This document shows positions 7,220 through 15,459 of a stretch of 64,000 nucleotides of DNA, one piece after another (positions within the stretch are counted from its first letter, which is position 1; the number at the start of each line of letters is the position of its first letter). The notes beneath the pieces were generated by a model. The model was not told the origin of the DNA, made no database searches, and saw only the letters and a list, made by a program, of their open reading frames with translations. The DNA comes from Solwaraspora sp. WMMD791 (lineage in GTDB: Bacteria > Actinomycetota > Actinomycetes > Mycobacteriales > Micromonosporaceae): positions 1,302,001 to 1,366,000 of the forward strand of contig NZ_CP120737.1 of the NCBI RefSeq assembly GCF_029581195.1. Direction: 5' to 3'. A program made the translations under genes and the position numbers.

Positions 7220-8176
7220 ATGCGCACGTCCACCATCGGCGCGAGGCGCCCACCGGGTGTACGCCGACCGGCGGCGCCGCCACCGCGCCGCCACCGGTCC
7301 GGTGACGGGCTGGCCGGCTACCTGTTCCTGTCGCCCTGGATCGCCGGCATCGCGCTGCTGACCATCGGGCCGATGGCTGCCTCGCTGTACCTGTCGTTCA
7401 CCGACTACAACCTGTTCACCACCCCGGAGTGGGTGGGCCTGGACAACTACCGACGGCTCTTCGACGACAGCCGGTGGCTGCAGTCGGTCCAGGTGACGAT
7501 GACCTACGTGCTGCTGGCCGTACCGCTCAAACTCGCCGCGGCGCTCGCGGTCGCGATGCTGCTCAACAGCCCTCGACGCGGCCAGGGCGGGTACCGGGCG
7601 GCCTTCTACGGCCCGTCGTTGATCGGTGCCAGCGTCAGCATCGCCATCGTCTGGAAGGCGCTGTTCAGCGAGGACGCGATCGTCGACCGGATGCTCGGGG
7701 CGGTCGGTCTGCCCACCGGTGGCTGGGTCGGCAACCCCGACCTGTCCCTGCTGATGCTGGTGCTGCTGGCTGTCTGGCAGTTCGGCGCACCGATGGTGAT
7801 CTTCCTTGCCGGGCTCAAGCAGGTGCCCCGGGAGCTCTACGAGGCCGCCGAGGTCGACGGCGCCGGCCGGTGGCGGCGGTTCCGGGCGGTGACCGTACCG
7901 ATGATCTCGCCGGTGATCTTCTTCAATCTGCTGCTGGAGACGATCAACTCGTTCCAGATCTTCACCTCGGCGTACATCGTCGGCGGGCGCAACGGCAGCC
8001 CGGCCGGGTCGACCCTGTTCTACACGGTCTACCTGTACGACCGGGGCTTCACCGACTTCCGGATGGGCTACGCCTCGGCGATGGCCTGGATGCTGCTGCT
8101 CGGCGTCGGCCTGGTGACCACGCTGCTGTTCCGCACAGCGCGGGGCTGGGTCCACTACGCGGGAGACGCACGATGA
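7220..8176 (+). CDS. CUT1 sugar ABC transporter permease (MalF-like)
   Basis: 318 aa with about six membrane segments, starting at ~32 (GYLFLSPWIAGIALLTIGPM). The EAA loop that contacts the ATPase is YEAAEVDGAGRWRRFRAVTVPM, near residue 210. It starts 19 bp after the binding-protein stop with a GAGGAG ribosome site, and its last 4 bases overlap the second permease start. It forms the membrane channel with the next gene product. Confidence 0.93.
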   Translation: MRTSTIGARRPPGVRRPAAPPPRRHRSGDGLAGYLFLSPWIAGIALLTIGPMAASLYLSFTDYNLFTTPEWVGLDNYRRLFDDSRWLQSVQVTMTYVLLAVPLKLAAALAVAMLLNSPRRGQGGYRAAFYGPSLIGASVSIAIVWKALFSEDAIVDRMLGAVGLPTGGWVGNPDLSLLMLVLLAVWQFGAPMVIFLAGLKQVPRELYEAAEVDGAGRWRRFRAVTVPMISPVIFFNLLLETINSFQIFTSAYIVGGRNGSPAGSTLFYTVYLYDRGFTDFRMGYASAMAWMLLLGVGLVTTLLFRTARGWVHYAGDAR

Positions 8177-9027
8177 GCAGGCGGACCGACCACCGACGAC
8201 TGCGGCACAGCGTCGGCTGGCACCTGGCGGCGCTGGCGCTGCTGGCGGTGATCCTCTACCCGGTGGGCTGGGTGGTCTCGGCGTCGTTCACCCCGTCGGC
8301 GTCGATCCTCGGCGACCTTCGCCTGCTGCCCGGCGACCCGACGCTCGACAACTACCAGCGCGCCGCCGAGGGCATGGCCGGCATCGGCACCATGCGCTTC
8401 TTCTGGAATTCGACGGTGCTGGCGGCGCTCGCCGTGGTCGGCACCGTCGCGTCGTCCGCCCTCGCCGGGTACGCCTTCGCCCGGTTACGGTTCCGGGGCC
8501 GGTCGACGATGTTCGTGCTGATGATCTCCACTCTGCTGCTGCCGTTCCACGTGCTCATCGTGCCGCAGTACGCGGTGTTCCAGAACCTGGGACTGGTCGA
8601 CACCTACGTGCCGCTGCTGCTGGGCAAGTTCCTCGCGGCGGAGGCGTTCTTCGTCTTCCTGATGGTCCAGTTCATCCGCACCATCCCGCCCGAGCTGGAC
8701 GAATCCGCCCGCATCGACGGGGCCGGGCAGTGGGGCACCTTCTGGCACATCATCCTGCCGTTGTCCCGGCCAGCGATGATCACCACGGCGATCTTCACCT
8801 TCATCTGGACCTGGAACGACTTCCTCGGCCCACTGATCTACCTCAGCACGCCGGACAAGTACCCGCTGCCGCTGGCCCTGCAGCTCTACATCGACCAGAC
8901 CACGCTGTCGGACTACGGTGCGTTGATGGCGATGTCGATGCTGGCGCTGCTGCCGGTCATCGGATTCTTCCTGTTCTTCCAACGCTTTCTGGTGGACGGG
9001 ATGTCGACGTCGGGGCTGAAGGGGTGA
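8173..9027 (+). CDS. CUT1 sugar ABC transporter permease (MalG-like)
   Basis: 284 aa from the ATG at 8173, which overlaps the preceding stop in an ATGA. Six membrane segments are predicted, the first at ~16-36 (LAALALLAVILYPVGWVVSASF). The EAA loop is DESARIDGAGQWGTFWHIILPL, and the end SGLKG is the usual MalG-type terminus. It pairs with the MalF-like protein. Confidence 0.93.
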   Translation: MSRRTDHRRLRHSVGWHLAALALLAVILYPVGWVVSASFTPSASILGDLRLLPGDPTLDNYQRAAEGMAGIGTMRFFWNSTVLAALAVVGTVASSALAGYAFARLRFRGRSTMFVLMISTLLLPFHVLIVPQYAVFQNLGLVDTYVPLLLGKFLAAEAFFVFLMVQFIRTIPPELDESARIDGAGQWGTFWHIILPLSRPAMITTAIFTFIWTWNDFLGPLIYLSTPDKYPLPLALQLYIDQTTLSDYGALMAMSMLALLPVIGFFLFFQRFLVDGMSTSGLKG

Positions 9028-9644
9028 CCGGCGACGACGCGTCCACGACGCGGGTCGGCGGGCGACGCGGCGCCGCCCGGTTCGCCCTGTTCGGCGAGAC
9101 GCTGCTGGTCGGGGTGCTGGTACTGGCCGCATCGGTACCGCTGGTGACCCTGCTGGCCGCCCTCGCCGCCGGCTGTGCCCACCTGCGCGCGTACGCCGAC
9201 GGCACCGGCAGCACCAGTGTCCGGACGTTCGCCGCGACCGTACGGGCGGCGCTGCCGGGCAGTTGGCCCTGGTCGCTGGCGGCGCTGGCCGCCGCCGGGC
9301 TGCTGGCGTTCGACGCCGCGGTGGTGCGCACCGGGCGGCTGCCCGGTGGCGGTGTCGTCGCGGCGGCCTGTCTGTTCGCCGCCGTGGTGCTCGCGGCGCT
9401 GGTGCTGCGCGCGGCGGAGATGTGGCGGCCGGGGGCGTGCTGGGCCGCGACGCTGCGGGCCGCGACGATCCGTACGGTGCGTGACGACCCCGCCGGTACG
9501 GCGCTGCTCGGGCTCGCCGTCGGCGGGCTGGTGCTGGTCGCCTGGCAGCTGATCCCGTTGGCGGTGCCGATGACCGGTTGCGTGGTGCTGGCGGCGGTGG
9601 CGGTGGCGCGCCGCCCGGCGGTGCGGCCCGACGTGGGCGGCTGA
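9024..9644 (+). CDS. YesL/DUF624-like membrane protein of the ABC operon
   Basis: 206 aa from a GTG that overlaps the preceding stop (GTGA). Five hydrophobic segments are visible: ETLLVGVLVLAASVPLVTLL, WPWSLAALAAAGLLAF, GVVAAACLFAAVVLAALVL, TALLGLAVGGLVLVAW and MTGCVVLAAVAVA. Small integral membrane proteins of the YesL/DUF624 kind commonly accompany CUT1 importers; their role is unknown. The assignment rests on context plus topology, since no strict motif is visible. Confidence 0.65.
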   Translation: MTGDDASTTRVGGRRGAARFALFGETLLVGVLVLAASVPLVTLLAALAAGCAHLRAYADGTGSTSVRTFAATVRAALPGSWPWSLAALAAAGLLAFDAAVVRTGRLPGGGVVAAACLFAAVVLAALVLRAAEMWRPGACWAATLRAATIRTVRDDPAGTALLGLAVGGLVLVAWQLIPLAVPMTGCVVLAAVAVARRPAVRPDVGG

Positions 9645-9650
9645 CCCGGC

Positions 9651-11054
9651 TCAGTCGTGCAGTTGGGCCAGGTGGCGGATCTTGTTCATCGCGTCCAACG
9701 CGGCGACCTTGTACGCCTCGGCGAGGGTCGGGTAGTTGAACACCGCGTCGACGAAGTAGTCGATGGTACCGTGGCAGCCCATCACCGCCTGCCCAATGTG
9801 GACGAGTTCGGTGGCGCCGGTGCCGAAGATGTGCACCCCGAGCAGTTGCCGGGTCTCCGGGGCGACCAGCAGTTTGAGCATCCCGTACGAGTCGCCGATG
9901 ATCTGCCCTCGGGCGAGCTCTCGGTAGCGGGCCATCCCGACCTCGAACGGCACCCGCTGGTCGGTGAGCTGGTCCTCGGTGGCGCCGATGAAGCTCATCT
10001 CCGGGATGGTGTAGATGCCGATCGGCTGCAGCTGCGGCATGCCGCGCGCCGGCTCGCCGCAGGCGTGGTGCGCGGCGAGGCGACCCTGCTCCATCGAGGT
10101 GGAGGCCAGCGCGGGGAAGCCGATGATGTCGCCCACCGCGTAGATGTGCCCGACCGAGGTCTGGAAGTTCTCGTTGACCTCGACCCGGCCGCGTGAGTCG
10201 GCCGCCAGACCGGCCCGTTCCAGGTCGAGGTCGGCGGCGACGCCCTGACGCCCGGCCGAGTACATCACCGTGTCGGCGGCGATCCGCTTGCCACTTTCCA
10301 GGACGGCGACCGCGCCCTTGGCGTGGCGCTGCACCGACGCCACCTCCTCGCCAAAGCGGAAGGTGACCGCGAGGTCACGCAGATGGTATTTCAGTGCTTC
10401 CACGATCTCCAGGTCGCAGAACTCCAGCATCCGGTCGCGGCGTTCCACGACGGTGACCTCGGAGCCGAGCGCGGCGAACATCGAGGCGTACTCGATGCCG
10501 ATGACGCCGGCGCCGACCACCAGCATCGACTGCGGTACGCGTTCGAGGTTGATGATGCCGTCCGAGTCGATGATCGTCTGCTCGTCGAAGTCGACGCTGG
10601 CCGGTCGGGCCGGTCGGGTCCCCGCCGCGATCACGATCTTCTCCGCGGTGACCTTGTTGCCGTGCCCCGAAGGGTCCGTCACGACCACCGTGTGCGGATC
10701 GTCGAAGCGGGCCGTCCCGGTCATGATCCGCACCCGGTTGCGGGTCAGCTGACTGCGGGTGACATCGATCTCACGGCCGATCACGTGCTGAGTCCGGGCC
10801 GCCAGGTCGCTGACCGTGATGTCGTCCTTGACCCGGTAGCTGCGGCCGTACACTTCGCGCTGGTTGAGGCCGGTGAGGTAGAGCACCGCCTCACGCAGCG
10901 TCTTGGACGGAATCGTCCCGGTGTTGATGCACACCCCACCGAGCATGTGCGCCCGTTCGACGACCATGACCCGCCGGTCGAGCTTCGCTGCGGCGATCGC
11001 CGCCTTCTGTCCGCTGGGGCCGGAACCGATCACAAGCACGTCGACGTCATACAC
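9651..11054 (-). CDS. sthA: Soluble (Si-specific) pyridine nucleotide transhydrogenase
   Basis: 467 aa from the GTG at 11054, the length usual for SthA; the frame extends further but upstream residues are unlike the family. FAD binding: [20 protein letters not shown] at the start and [14 protein letters not shown] near 310. The NAD(P) site is [19 protein letters not shown]. The redox-active disulfide of related lipoamide dehydrogenases is absent: the segment reads [15 protein letters not shown], with a Thr in place of the second Cys, as expected for SthA. It transfers hydride between NADPH and NAD+ in the cytoplasm, disposing of excess NADPH. It is monocistronic and divergent from the small membrane protein gene. 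Confidence 0.93.
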   Translation of the reverse strand: MYDVDVLVIGSGPSGQKAAIAAAKLDRRVMVVERAHMLGGVCINTGTIPSKTLREAVLYLTGLNQREVYGRSYRVKDDITVSDLAARTQHVIGREIDVTRSQLTRNRVRIMTGTARFDDPHTVVVTDPSGHGNKVTAEKIVIAAGTRPARPASVDFDEQTIIDSDGIINLERVPQSMLVVGAGVIGIEYASMFAALGSEVTVVERRDRMLEFCDLEIVEALKYHLRDLAVTFRFGEEVASVQRHAKGAVAVLESGKRIAADTVMYSAGRQGVAADLDLERAGLAADSRGRVEVNENFQTSVGHIYAVGDIIGFPALASTSMEQGRLAAHHACGEPARGMPQLQPIGIYTIPEMSFIGATEDQLTDQRVPFEVGMARYRELARGQIIGDSYGMLKLLVAPETRQLLGVHIFGTGATELVHIGQAVMGCHGTIDYFVDAVFNYPTLAEAYKVAALDAMNKIRHLAQLHD

Positions 11055-11167
11055 CGCCCCAGTGTGCCAGCTCCGGGTTTCGGGGCGCTTACGCCCGCCC
11101 CACCCGTCCGGACCTACTACGGCGATGGATGGGTTGCCTTCCGCAGCGAAAAGCCTACTATGGGGCA

Positions 11168-11239
11168 TCGTGCGGCATACGAACGTGACGTGTGTGAATA
11201 TATGGCGGCACGGCCGCTAATGTCCGCTATGCCGCACGA
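11168..11239. repeat. 12-bp inverted repeat between sthA and the next gene
   Basis: TCGTGCGGCATA (11168-11179) and its exact reverse complement TATGCCGCACGA (11228-11239) flank 48 bp of relatively A+T-rich DNA in the divergent intergenic region, about 115 bp upstream of the sthA start and 36 bp upstream of the + strand gene. It could be a pair of half-sites for a regulator that loops DNA, or a long-loop RNA hairpin in the + transcript. Confidence 0.6.
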
Positions 11240-11274
11240 AGCTGCTTCCCTCGTCTCCCCTCGCCCAGTCGGAC

Positions 11275-11742
11275 ATGAGAGGCACCACCGTGAGCCAGCC
11301 GCGCCCAGCTCCCACCGGCCATTCTGGATACAAGTCCCCTCGGCGGTCCCGACGCCGATCCGTCTGGCTGTGGCTTCTCGCCCCGGTCGTACTGGCCGTC
11401 GGGGTCATCGCCGTCGGTGCGCTGACCCGCGAGGAACAGCTGCAGGCGACGCCACAGCCGTTGACCAGCGGCACCACCGCACAGACTCCGCCGGCCGACG
11501 CCGACGGTTGGCAGGCCTGCCAGGATCTGCACGAGCTGAGCGCGGCCGAACTCGGTCACGACATCAACCGGGCGATCGCCCGGCAGGCGCAGGCCTCGAC
11601 CGACGACACCATCGCCACACTGGGCAAGGAACTGGAACAGGCCACGACGCAGGCCGCCAGCCAGGACCCCATCGAGGGCAATCTGGCGATCTCGGCCGCG
11701 CAGGTCAGCCTCCGGCAGGCCTGCGAACGGGTGTTCGGCTAG
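11275..11742 (+). CDS. Hypothetical single-pass membrane protein
   Basis: 155 aa from ATG 11275; GTG 11290 is an alternative. A basic N-terminus (YKSPRRSRRRS) is followed by one membrane segment (~31-50, VWLWLLAPVVLAVGVIAVGAL). Then comes a Thr/Pro-rich stretch and an extracytoplasmic helical region with two Cys (WQACQDLHEL and SLRQACERVFG) that may form a disulfide. No family recognised. Its stop shares bases with the stop of the convergent gene (CTAG). Confidence 0.65.
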   Translation: MRGTTVSQPRPAPTGHSGYKSPRRSRRRSVWLWLLAPVVLAVGVIAVGALTREEQLQATPQPLTSGTTAQTPPADADGWQACQDLHELSAAELGHDINRAIARQAQASTDDTIATLGKELEQATTQAASQDPIEGNLAISAAQVSLRQACERVFG

Positions 11743-12686
11743 TCGCGCCAAGCGTCGAAAGCGGTCCGCGCCACCTGCTCCACCGCCGCGACACCGGCGT
11801 CGAAGCTGTCGTGATGGTCGGACAGGATCGCCACCAGCCAGTCCCGGTCGCCCTCGGCGATGCGCCCGACGCTGTTCACCAGCCACCGGCCATCGTGCTC
11901 GTCGACGGTGACCCAGCCGTTCTTCACCCAGACCCGCGAACCCGCCGACGACGCCCCGGCTGACACCCCCCACCGCTGCTCCGGTACGACGTCACCCATC
12001 AGCTCCAGCACCAGCTCCCGCTCGGTCGATCCCAGTGGTCCATCGTCGCCGGCCAGGGCACGCATCAGCCGGATCTGGTCGGCGGCGGTGGTCGTCGTCG
12101 TCCCCCACGACGGCGTCGGCCGGGTCTCGGTCAATCCCAGGGCGGCGTTGGCGCGGTTCAGTCCGGAGACTCCGCCCACCTGGGCGAACAGGTCACTGGC
12201 CGCCGCGTTGTCGCTGACCGTGATCATCCGGGTGGCGGTCCGCCGCTGCGCACCGGTCAACCGGCCCTGCTGGAGCAGCAACGCCGCCAGGATGTCCACC
12301 TTGACGATGCTGGCCGTCTGAAACCGCAGGCCGTCCCCGATCCGGAACCCGGTCCCCGTGCCCTGGTCGACGACGGCGACGCTGACCTGCCCCGGCAGGT
12401 CAGCGGCGTACCGGCGGACCTGCTGCGCGGCGCGGACCGCACGCTCCCGCTGCTGCGCCACCGGGTCCGGGCGCGGTGGCGCCGTCGGCGCGGTCGGCGC
12501 GTCGCCGAAGCGGGCGGCCACCCGGCTGCCGGTGGCCGAGGCCGGCAGCCGGCCCGCCTCGTACCAGCCGTAGCCGGCGGCACCGGCAGCGAGCGTGCCG
12601 AGGACGCCCAGACCGAGCAGCGAGCGCCGCGACGTCCCGCCGCGCCGCGTGTGCCGACCGCCGGTACGGACTCTTCTGCTCGCCAC
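11739..12686 (-). CDS. Class A beta-lactamase-fold serine hydrolase, Tat-exported
   Basis: 315 aa from the GTG at 12686, preceded by GGAG; the longer open frame upstream lacks homology. The N-terminus has a twin-arginine signal (TSRRSLLGLGVLG, ~18-30) before the hydrophobic core. The beta-lactamase/transpeptidase motifs are SIVK (S126-K129), SDN (158-160) and KNG (255-257) in place of KTG. The ExxxN omega-loop Glu that deacylates class A lactamases is not evident: the segment after SDN reads LNRANAALGLTET. It may thus bind penicillins or act on peptidoglycan rather than hydrolyse lactams. It acts outside the membrane. Convergent with the preceding small gene. Confidence 0.85.
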   Translation of the reverse strand: MASRRVRTGGRHTRRGGTSRRSLLGLGVLGTLAAGAAGYGWYEAGRLPASATGSRVAARFGDAPTAPTAPPRPDPVAQQRERAVRAAQQVRRYAADLPGQVSVAVVDQGTGTGFRIGDGLRFQTASIVKVDILAALLLQQGRLTGAQRRTATRMITVSDNAAASDLFAQVGGVSGLNRANAALGLTETRPTPSWGTTTTTAADQIRLMRALAGDDGPLGSTERELVLELMGDVVPEQRWGVSAGASSAGSRVWVKNGWVTVDEHDGRWLVNSVGRIAEGDRDWLVAILSDHHDSFDAGVAAVEQVARTAFDAWRD

Positions 12687-12890
12687 GTCTGCTCCACCAC
12701 GTCGCCACCGGTTCCGCTGCCGACCGGTGGTACGGACCGGACCGCAGGAGCGTTCAACGCCTGGCAGGACTGGATCGGCGGGGGTGTGTGCCAGACGCAC
12801 GACGCCAGGCGAGGGGGCATGTCCGGACGTGGTCGGACCCACCGCATAAGGTGGCAGCCATCCCTCCGATGACGAACAGGCGGACCGACG

Positions 12891-13757
12891 ATGGCGGACA
12901 CGGCTACAGTTGGCGCGCTCGGTGCCGGTGACCACGCCTGTCTGACATTTTCCGACCAGGAGGAGCGGTTGGACCTGGTCGCGGCGTTCGTGCGGGGCGG
13001 CCTGCGCGCCGGGCAGAAGGTCGTCTGCTGGACCGACTCGGTGAGCCCGGACGAGCTCACCGGCGAGCTGCACGGACGTTCGGTACGCCCCGGCTCGGCG
13101 TTGCGCCGCGGTCAGCTGCGCATCGCCCCGGCCACCGGTTCGCTGCTCGGCGACGTACCGGCCGACGCCGCCGGCATGGTCGACGCACTGGCCCACGAGA
13201 TGCACGTCGCCACCCGGGAGGGCTACCCCGGCCTGCGGGTCACCGCGGACATGTGCTGGGCGACCCGACCGTTCGCCGCCGCCGAACAGCTGCTCGAGTT
13301 CGAGACCAGGGTCGGCGAGCTGTTGGCCCACGGCCAGCTCTGCCTGATCTGCCAGTACGACCGGGGCCGGTTCGACGCCGTCACGCTCGCCTTCGCCGCA
13401 CGGGCGCACCCCCGGACGGTGGCCGCCCAGGTCTACCTCGAGCATCCGCTGCTGCGGATCTGCCGGCAGTACAGCCCGCCCGGGGTGCGGATCGCCGGCG
13501 AGCTGGACTACCGGCACAAGGACGTCCTGGAGCTGGCGTTGGCCGAATCCGTACGCATCGACCGGCGGATGCATCTCAACCTGACCGCCCTCGACTACAT
13601 CGACGGTGCCTGCGCCGGGATCGTGGTCGCGGCGGCCCGGGCACTGCCCCGGTCCCGGCGGATGACCGTCTCCTGTCGTCGGCTGGTCGGCACGGTGCTC
13701 TCCCTGGTCGGCGCGGATGACGTGGCTCAGCTACGGGTACAGAGACGCCATGAGTAG
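12891..13757 (+). CDS. MEDS sensory domain-STAS anti-sigma factor antagonist
   Basis: 288 aa. Residues ~10-175 are a MEDS domain: GDHACLTFSDQEERL, FVRGGLRAGQKVVCW and LICQYDRGRFD; the family senses small molecules or redox state in DcmR-like proteins. Residues ~190-285 are a STAS domain (GVRIAGELDYRHKDVLELAL...LNLTALDYIDGACAGIVVAAA) of the SpoIIAA/RsbV type. The Ser/Thr that such proteins present for phosphorylation appears replaced in LTALDYIDGAC by Tyr-Ile-Asp. It overlaps the downstream kinase gene by 8 bases, implying a partner-switching pair that frees a sigma factor encoded elsewhere. Confidence 0.85.
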   Translation: MADTATVGALGAGDHACLTFSDQEERLDLVAAFVRGGLRAGQKVVCWTDSVSPDELTGELHGRSVRPGSALRRGQLRIAPATGSLLGDVPADAAGMVDALAHEMHVATREGYPGLRVTADMCWATRPFAAAEQLLEFETRVGELLAHGQLCLICQYDRGRFDAVTLAFAARAHPRTVAAQVYLEHPLLRICRQYSPPGVRIAGELDYRHKDVLELALAESVRIDRRMHLNLTALDYIDGACAGIVVAAARALPRSRRMTVSCRRLVGTVLSLVGADDVAQLRVQRRHE

Positions 13758-14208
13758 CCCGGATCCGCAGCAGGCGGGCACCGGTGGACGCCCCGAGGGC
13801 GTGGCGTCGACCGACGGCCGCCTCGAGCACCTGTTCGACGGTGACGGGCTGTACGGGCTGCGGGCGACGATCAGCGCGCACGCCCCCCGGCTGGAGTTGT
13901 CCGCCGAGCAGACCGAACATCTGCTGATCGTCGCCGGTGAGCTCGCCACCAATGCGATCCGACACGGCGGTGGCGGCGGCCGGCTGCGCCTGTGGCGCGT
14001 GCAGGACAGTCTGTTCTGTCAGGTGAGCGACACCGGTCCAGGGATCGACGACCCCCGGGTGGGCAGCTCCCCGCCGGACCAGGAGCGCGCCGGCGGCCGG
14101 GGCGTCTGGATCTGCCGGCAGCTGTGCGCCGCGCTGCTGATCGAACGGGCCGTCCCGGCACCGGGGGCGGTCGTCACCGCGGTCATCGACCTCACGGCCG
14201 AGGGCTGA
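13750..14208 (+). CDS. RsbW-like anti-sigma regulatory kinase (HATPase)
   Basis: 152 aa from the ATG at 13750. A GHKL ATPase: N box ELATNAIRHGGGGG, G1 box VSDTGPGIDDP, and G2-like ERAGGRGVWICRQL. In this family the protein binds a sigma factor or phosphorylates its STAS antagonist. It is co-transcribed with the MEDS-STAS gene, overlapping by 8 bp. The target is unknown. Confidence 0.88.
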   Translation: MSSPDPQQAGTGGRPEGVASTDGRLEHLFDGDGLYGLRATISAHAPRLELSAEQTEHLLIVAGELATNAIRHGGGGGRLRLWRVQDSLFCQVSDTGPGIDDPRVGSSPPDQERAGGRGVWICRQLCAALLIERAVPAPGAVVTAVIDLTAEG

Positions 14209-14233
14209 GGCCCGTACCTGCCCCGCCGGGGAT

Positions 14234-15286
14234 TCAGAAGGCCAGCACCGCGACCACCGCGAGGTAGCCGACGAGCAGCAGGGTGCCTTCGAAGCCCAGC
14301 CGACCCCAGCCCCGCACCTGGCGTACCAGCAGGCCGCCGAGGAGCAGCGTCGTCATCAGCATCGCCGAGGTGGTGAGGAACAGCTCGTCGGTGCCCGCCT
14401 GGTGGTAGAGCGAGCCGTCGCGATAGAAGAGGTCGCCGACGACCAGGTTGAGCGCATCCAGGCAGTTGCCGCCCAGGACCGCCGCGACGGCCAGGGTGAG
14501 CGCGCCCCGGCGGACCGCCGCGATCGCCGTTATGGCCTCCGGCAGCGCGTTGATCAGGCCCATCAGCACCCCGCCGACGAAGCCCGCACGCAACCCGGTC
14601 GCTGTCACCAGGCTCTCCCCGGCCAGGGCGATGACCCATCCGCCGGCCGCGACGATCAGGCCGACCGCGACGAAGCGGACCCACAGTGCCGGCAGCGGTG
14701 GGCTGTCGAGCGGTCCGTGGCTCTGCGGCAGGTCCTGGCGGGTGTCGACGGTGTCGACTGCTTGCCAGTACGGCGTAACGTCGGTGGAGTGCACGATCAT
14801 GACGCCGCCGACGTAACAGCCCACCATCACCACCGAGACCGGGTGGATCCCGGCCAGCGTCGCGTCGGGGGTGTAGGTGCCGAGCAGGGCGAGCGCCAGC
14901 AGCGCCAGCAGCAGGCAGCCGAAGAGCACGTTGGACAGCGAGGCGCTCGCGTGTTCGAGATTGACCCGGCGGTAGAACAGGTCGGCGACCGCGACCGCGG
15001 TGGTCTGCGCGGCGATGCCGCCGACGGCGTTGCTGTACGCCAGTTGCGGTGCGGCGCCGGCAGCCGTCACCGCGGTCATCACGATGCCCGACAGCGAGGT
15101 CGCCAGGCCGAAGAAGATCGCCCCGAACAGCGCCTCACCCCAGCCGGTGCGGTCCGCCAGCGCGTCGCCGAGGGCCACCAGTCGGACACTGCCCACCACG
15201 GTGAGCCCACCGGCGGCGACGAACGCCACGACCGACCAGGAGATCGGCCAGCTCGCCGCGAGCACCGCGTCAGTCACAGGGAGCAT
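14234..15286 (-). CDS. Sodium/calcium exchanger-family membrane transporter
   Basis: 350 aa with about ten membrane segments in two inverted halves. Second-half alpha repeat: GGVLMGLINALPEAITAIAAVRRG and AVLGGNCLDALNLVVGD, the G-NxxPE and GxN signatures of the CaCA superfamily. First-half counterpart: GAIFFGLATSLSGIVMTAVTAA and YSNAVGGIAAQT, where the acidic residue is replaced by Ser-Gly, an asymmetry that may alter ion specificity. It exchanges a cation for Na+ or H+ across the plasma membrane; the ion is unknown. Convergent with the anti-sigma gene. Confidence 0.8.
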   Translation of the reverse strand: MLPVTDAVLAASWPISWSVVAFVAAGGLTVVGSVRLVALGDALADRTGWGEALFGAIFFGLATSLSGIVMTAVTAAGAAPQLAYSNAVGGIAAQTTAVAVADLFYRRVNLEHASASLSNVLFGCLLLALLALALLGTYTPDATLAGIHPVSVVMVGCYVGGVMIVHSTDVTPYWQAVDTVDTRQDLPQSHGPLDSPPLPALWVRFVAVGLIVAAGGWVIALAGESLVTATGLRAGFVGGVLMGLINALPEAITAIAAVRRGALTLAVAAVLGGNCLDALNLVVGDLFYRDGSLYHQAGTDELFLTTSAMLMTTLLLGGLLVRQVRGWGRLGFEGTLLLVGYLAVVAVLAF

Positions 15287-15459
15287 TCTCTACCATGAGC
15301 TGCACAAAACCTGGCAGATCACCATATAGCCCCGGGTGAGCTCACAGGAGTCATTCAGAAAACGCTGATATCGTCCGATCCACGTCCATTATGGACTTAT
15401 TGCATCCGGTACCCGACCCCGCACGACGGATACGACGTCACCGAACGAAAGGAACGTAC

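Noticed and set aside
5908-7236. A 442-codon frame opposite the ABC binding protein
   Set aside because: Repetitive arginine/glycine/histidine composition typical of the antisense of a G+C-rich gene.
11739-13574. 611-codon start extension of the beta-lactamase-fold gene
   Set aside because: The extension runs antisense to the MEDS-STAS gene. The GTG at 12686 follows a ribosome site and opens a Tat signal.
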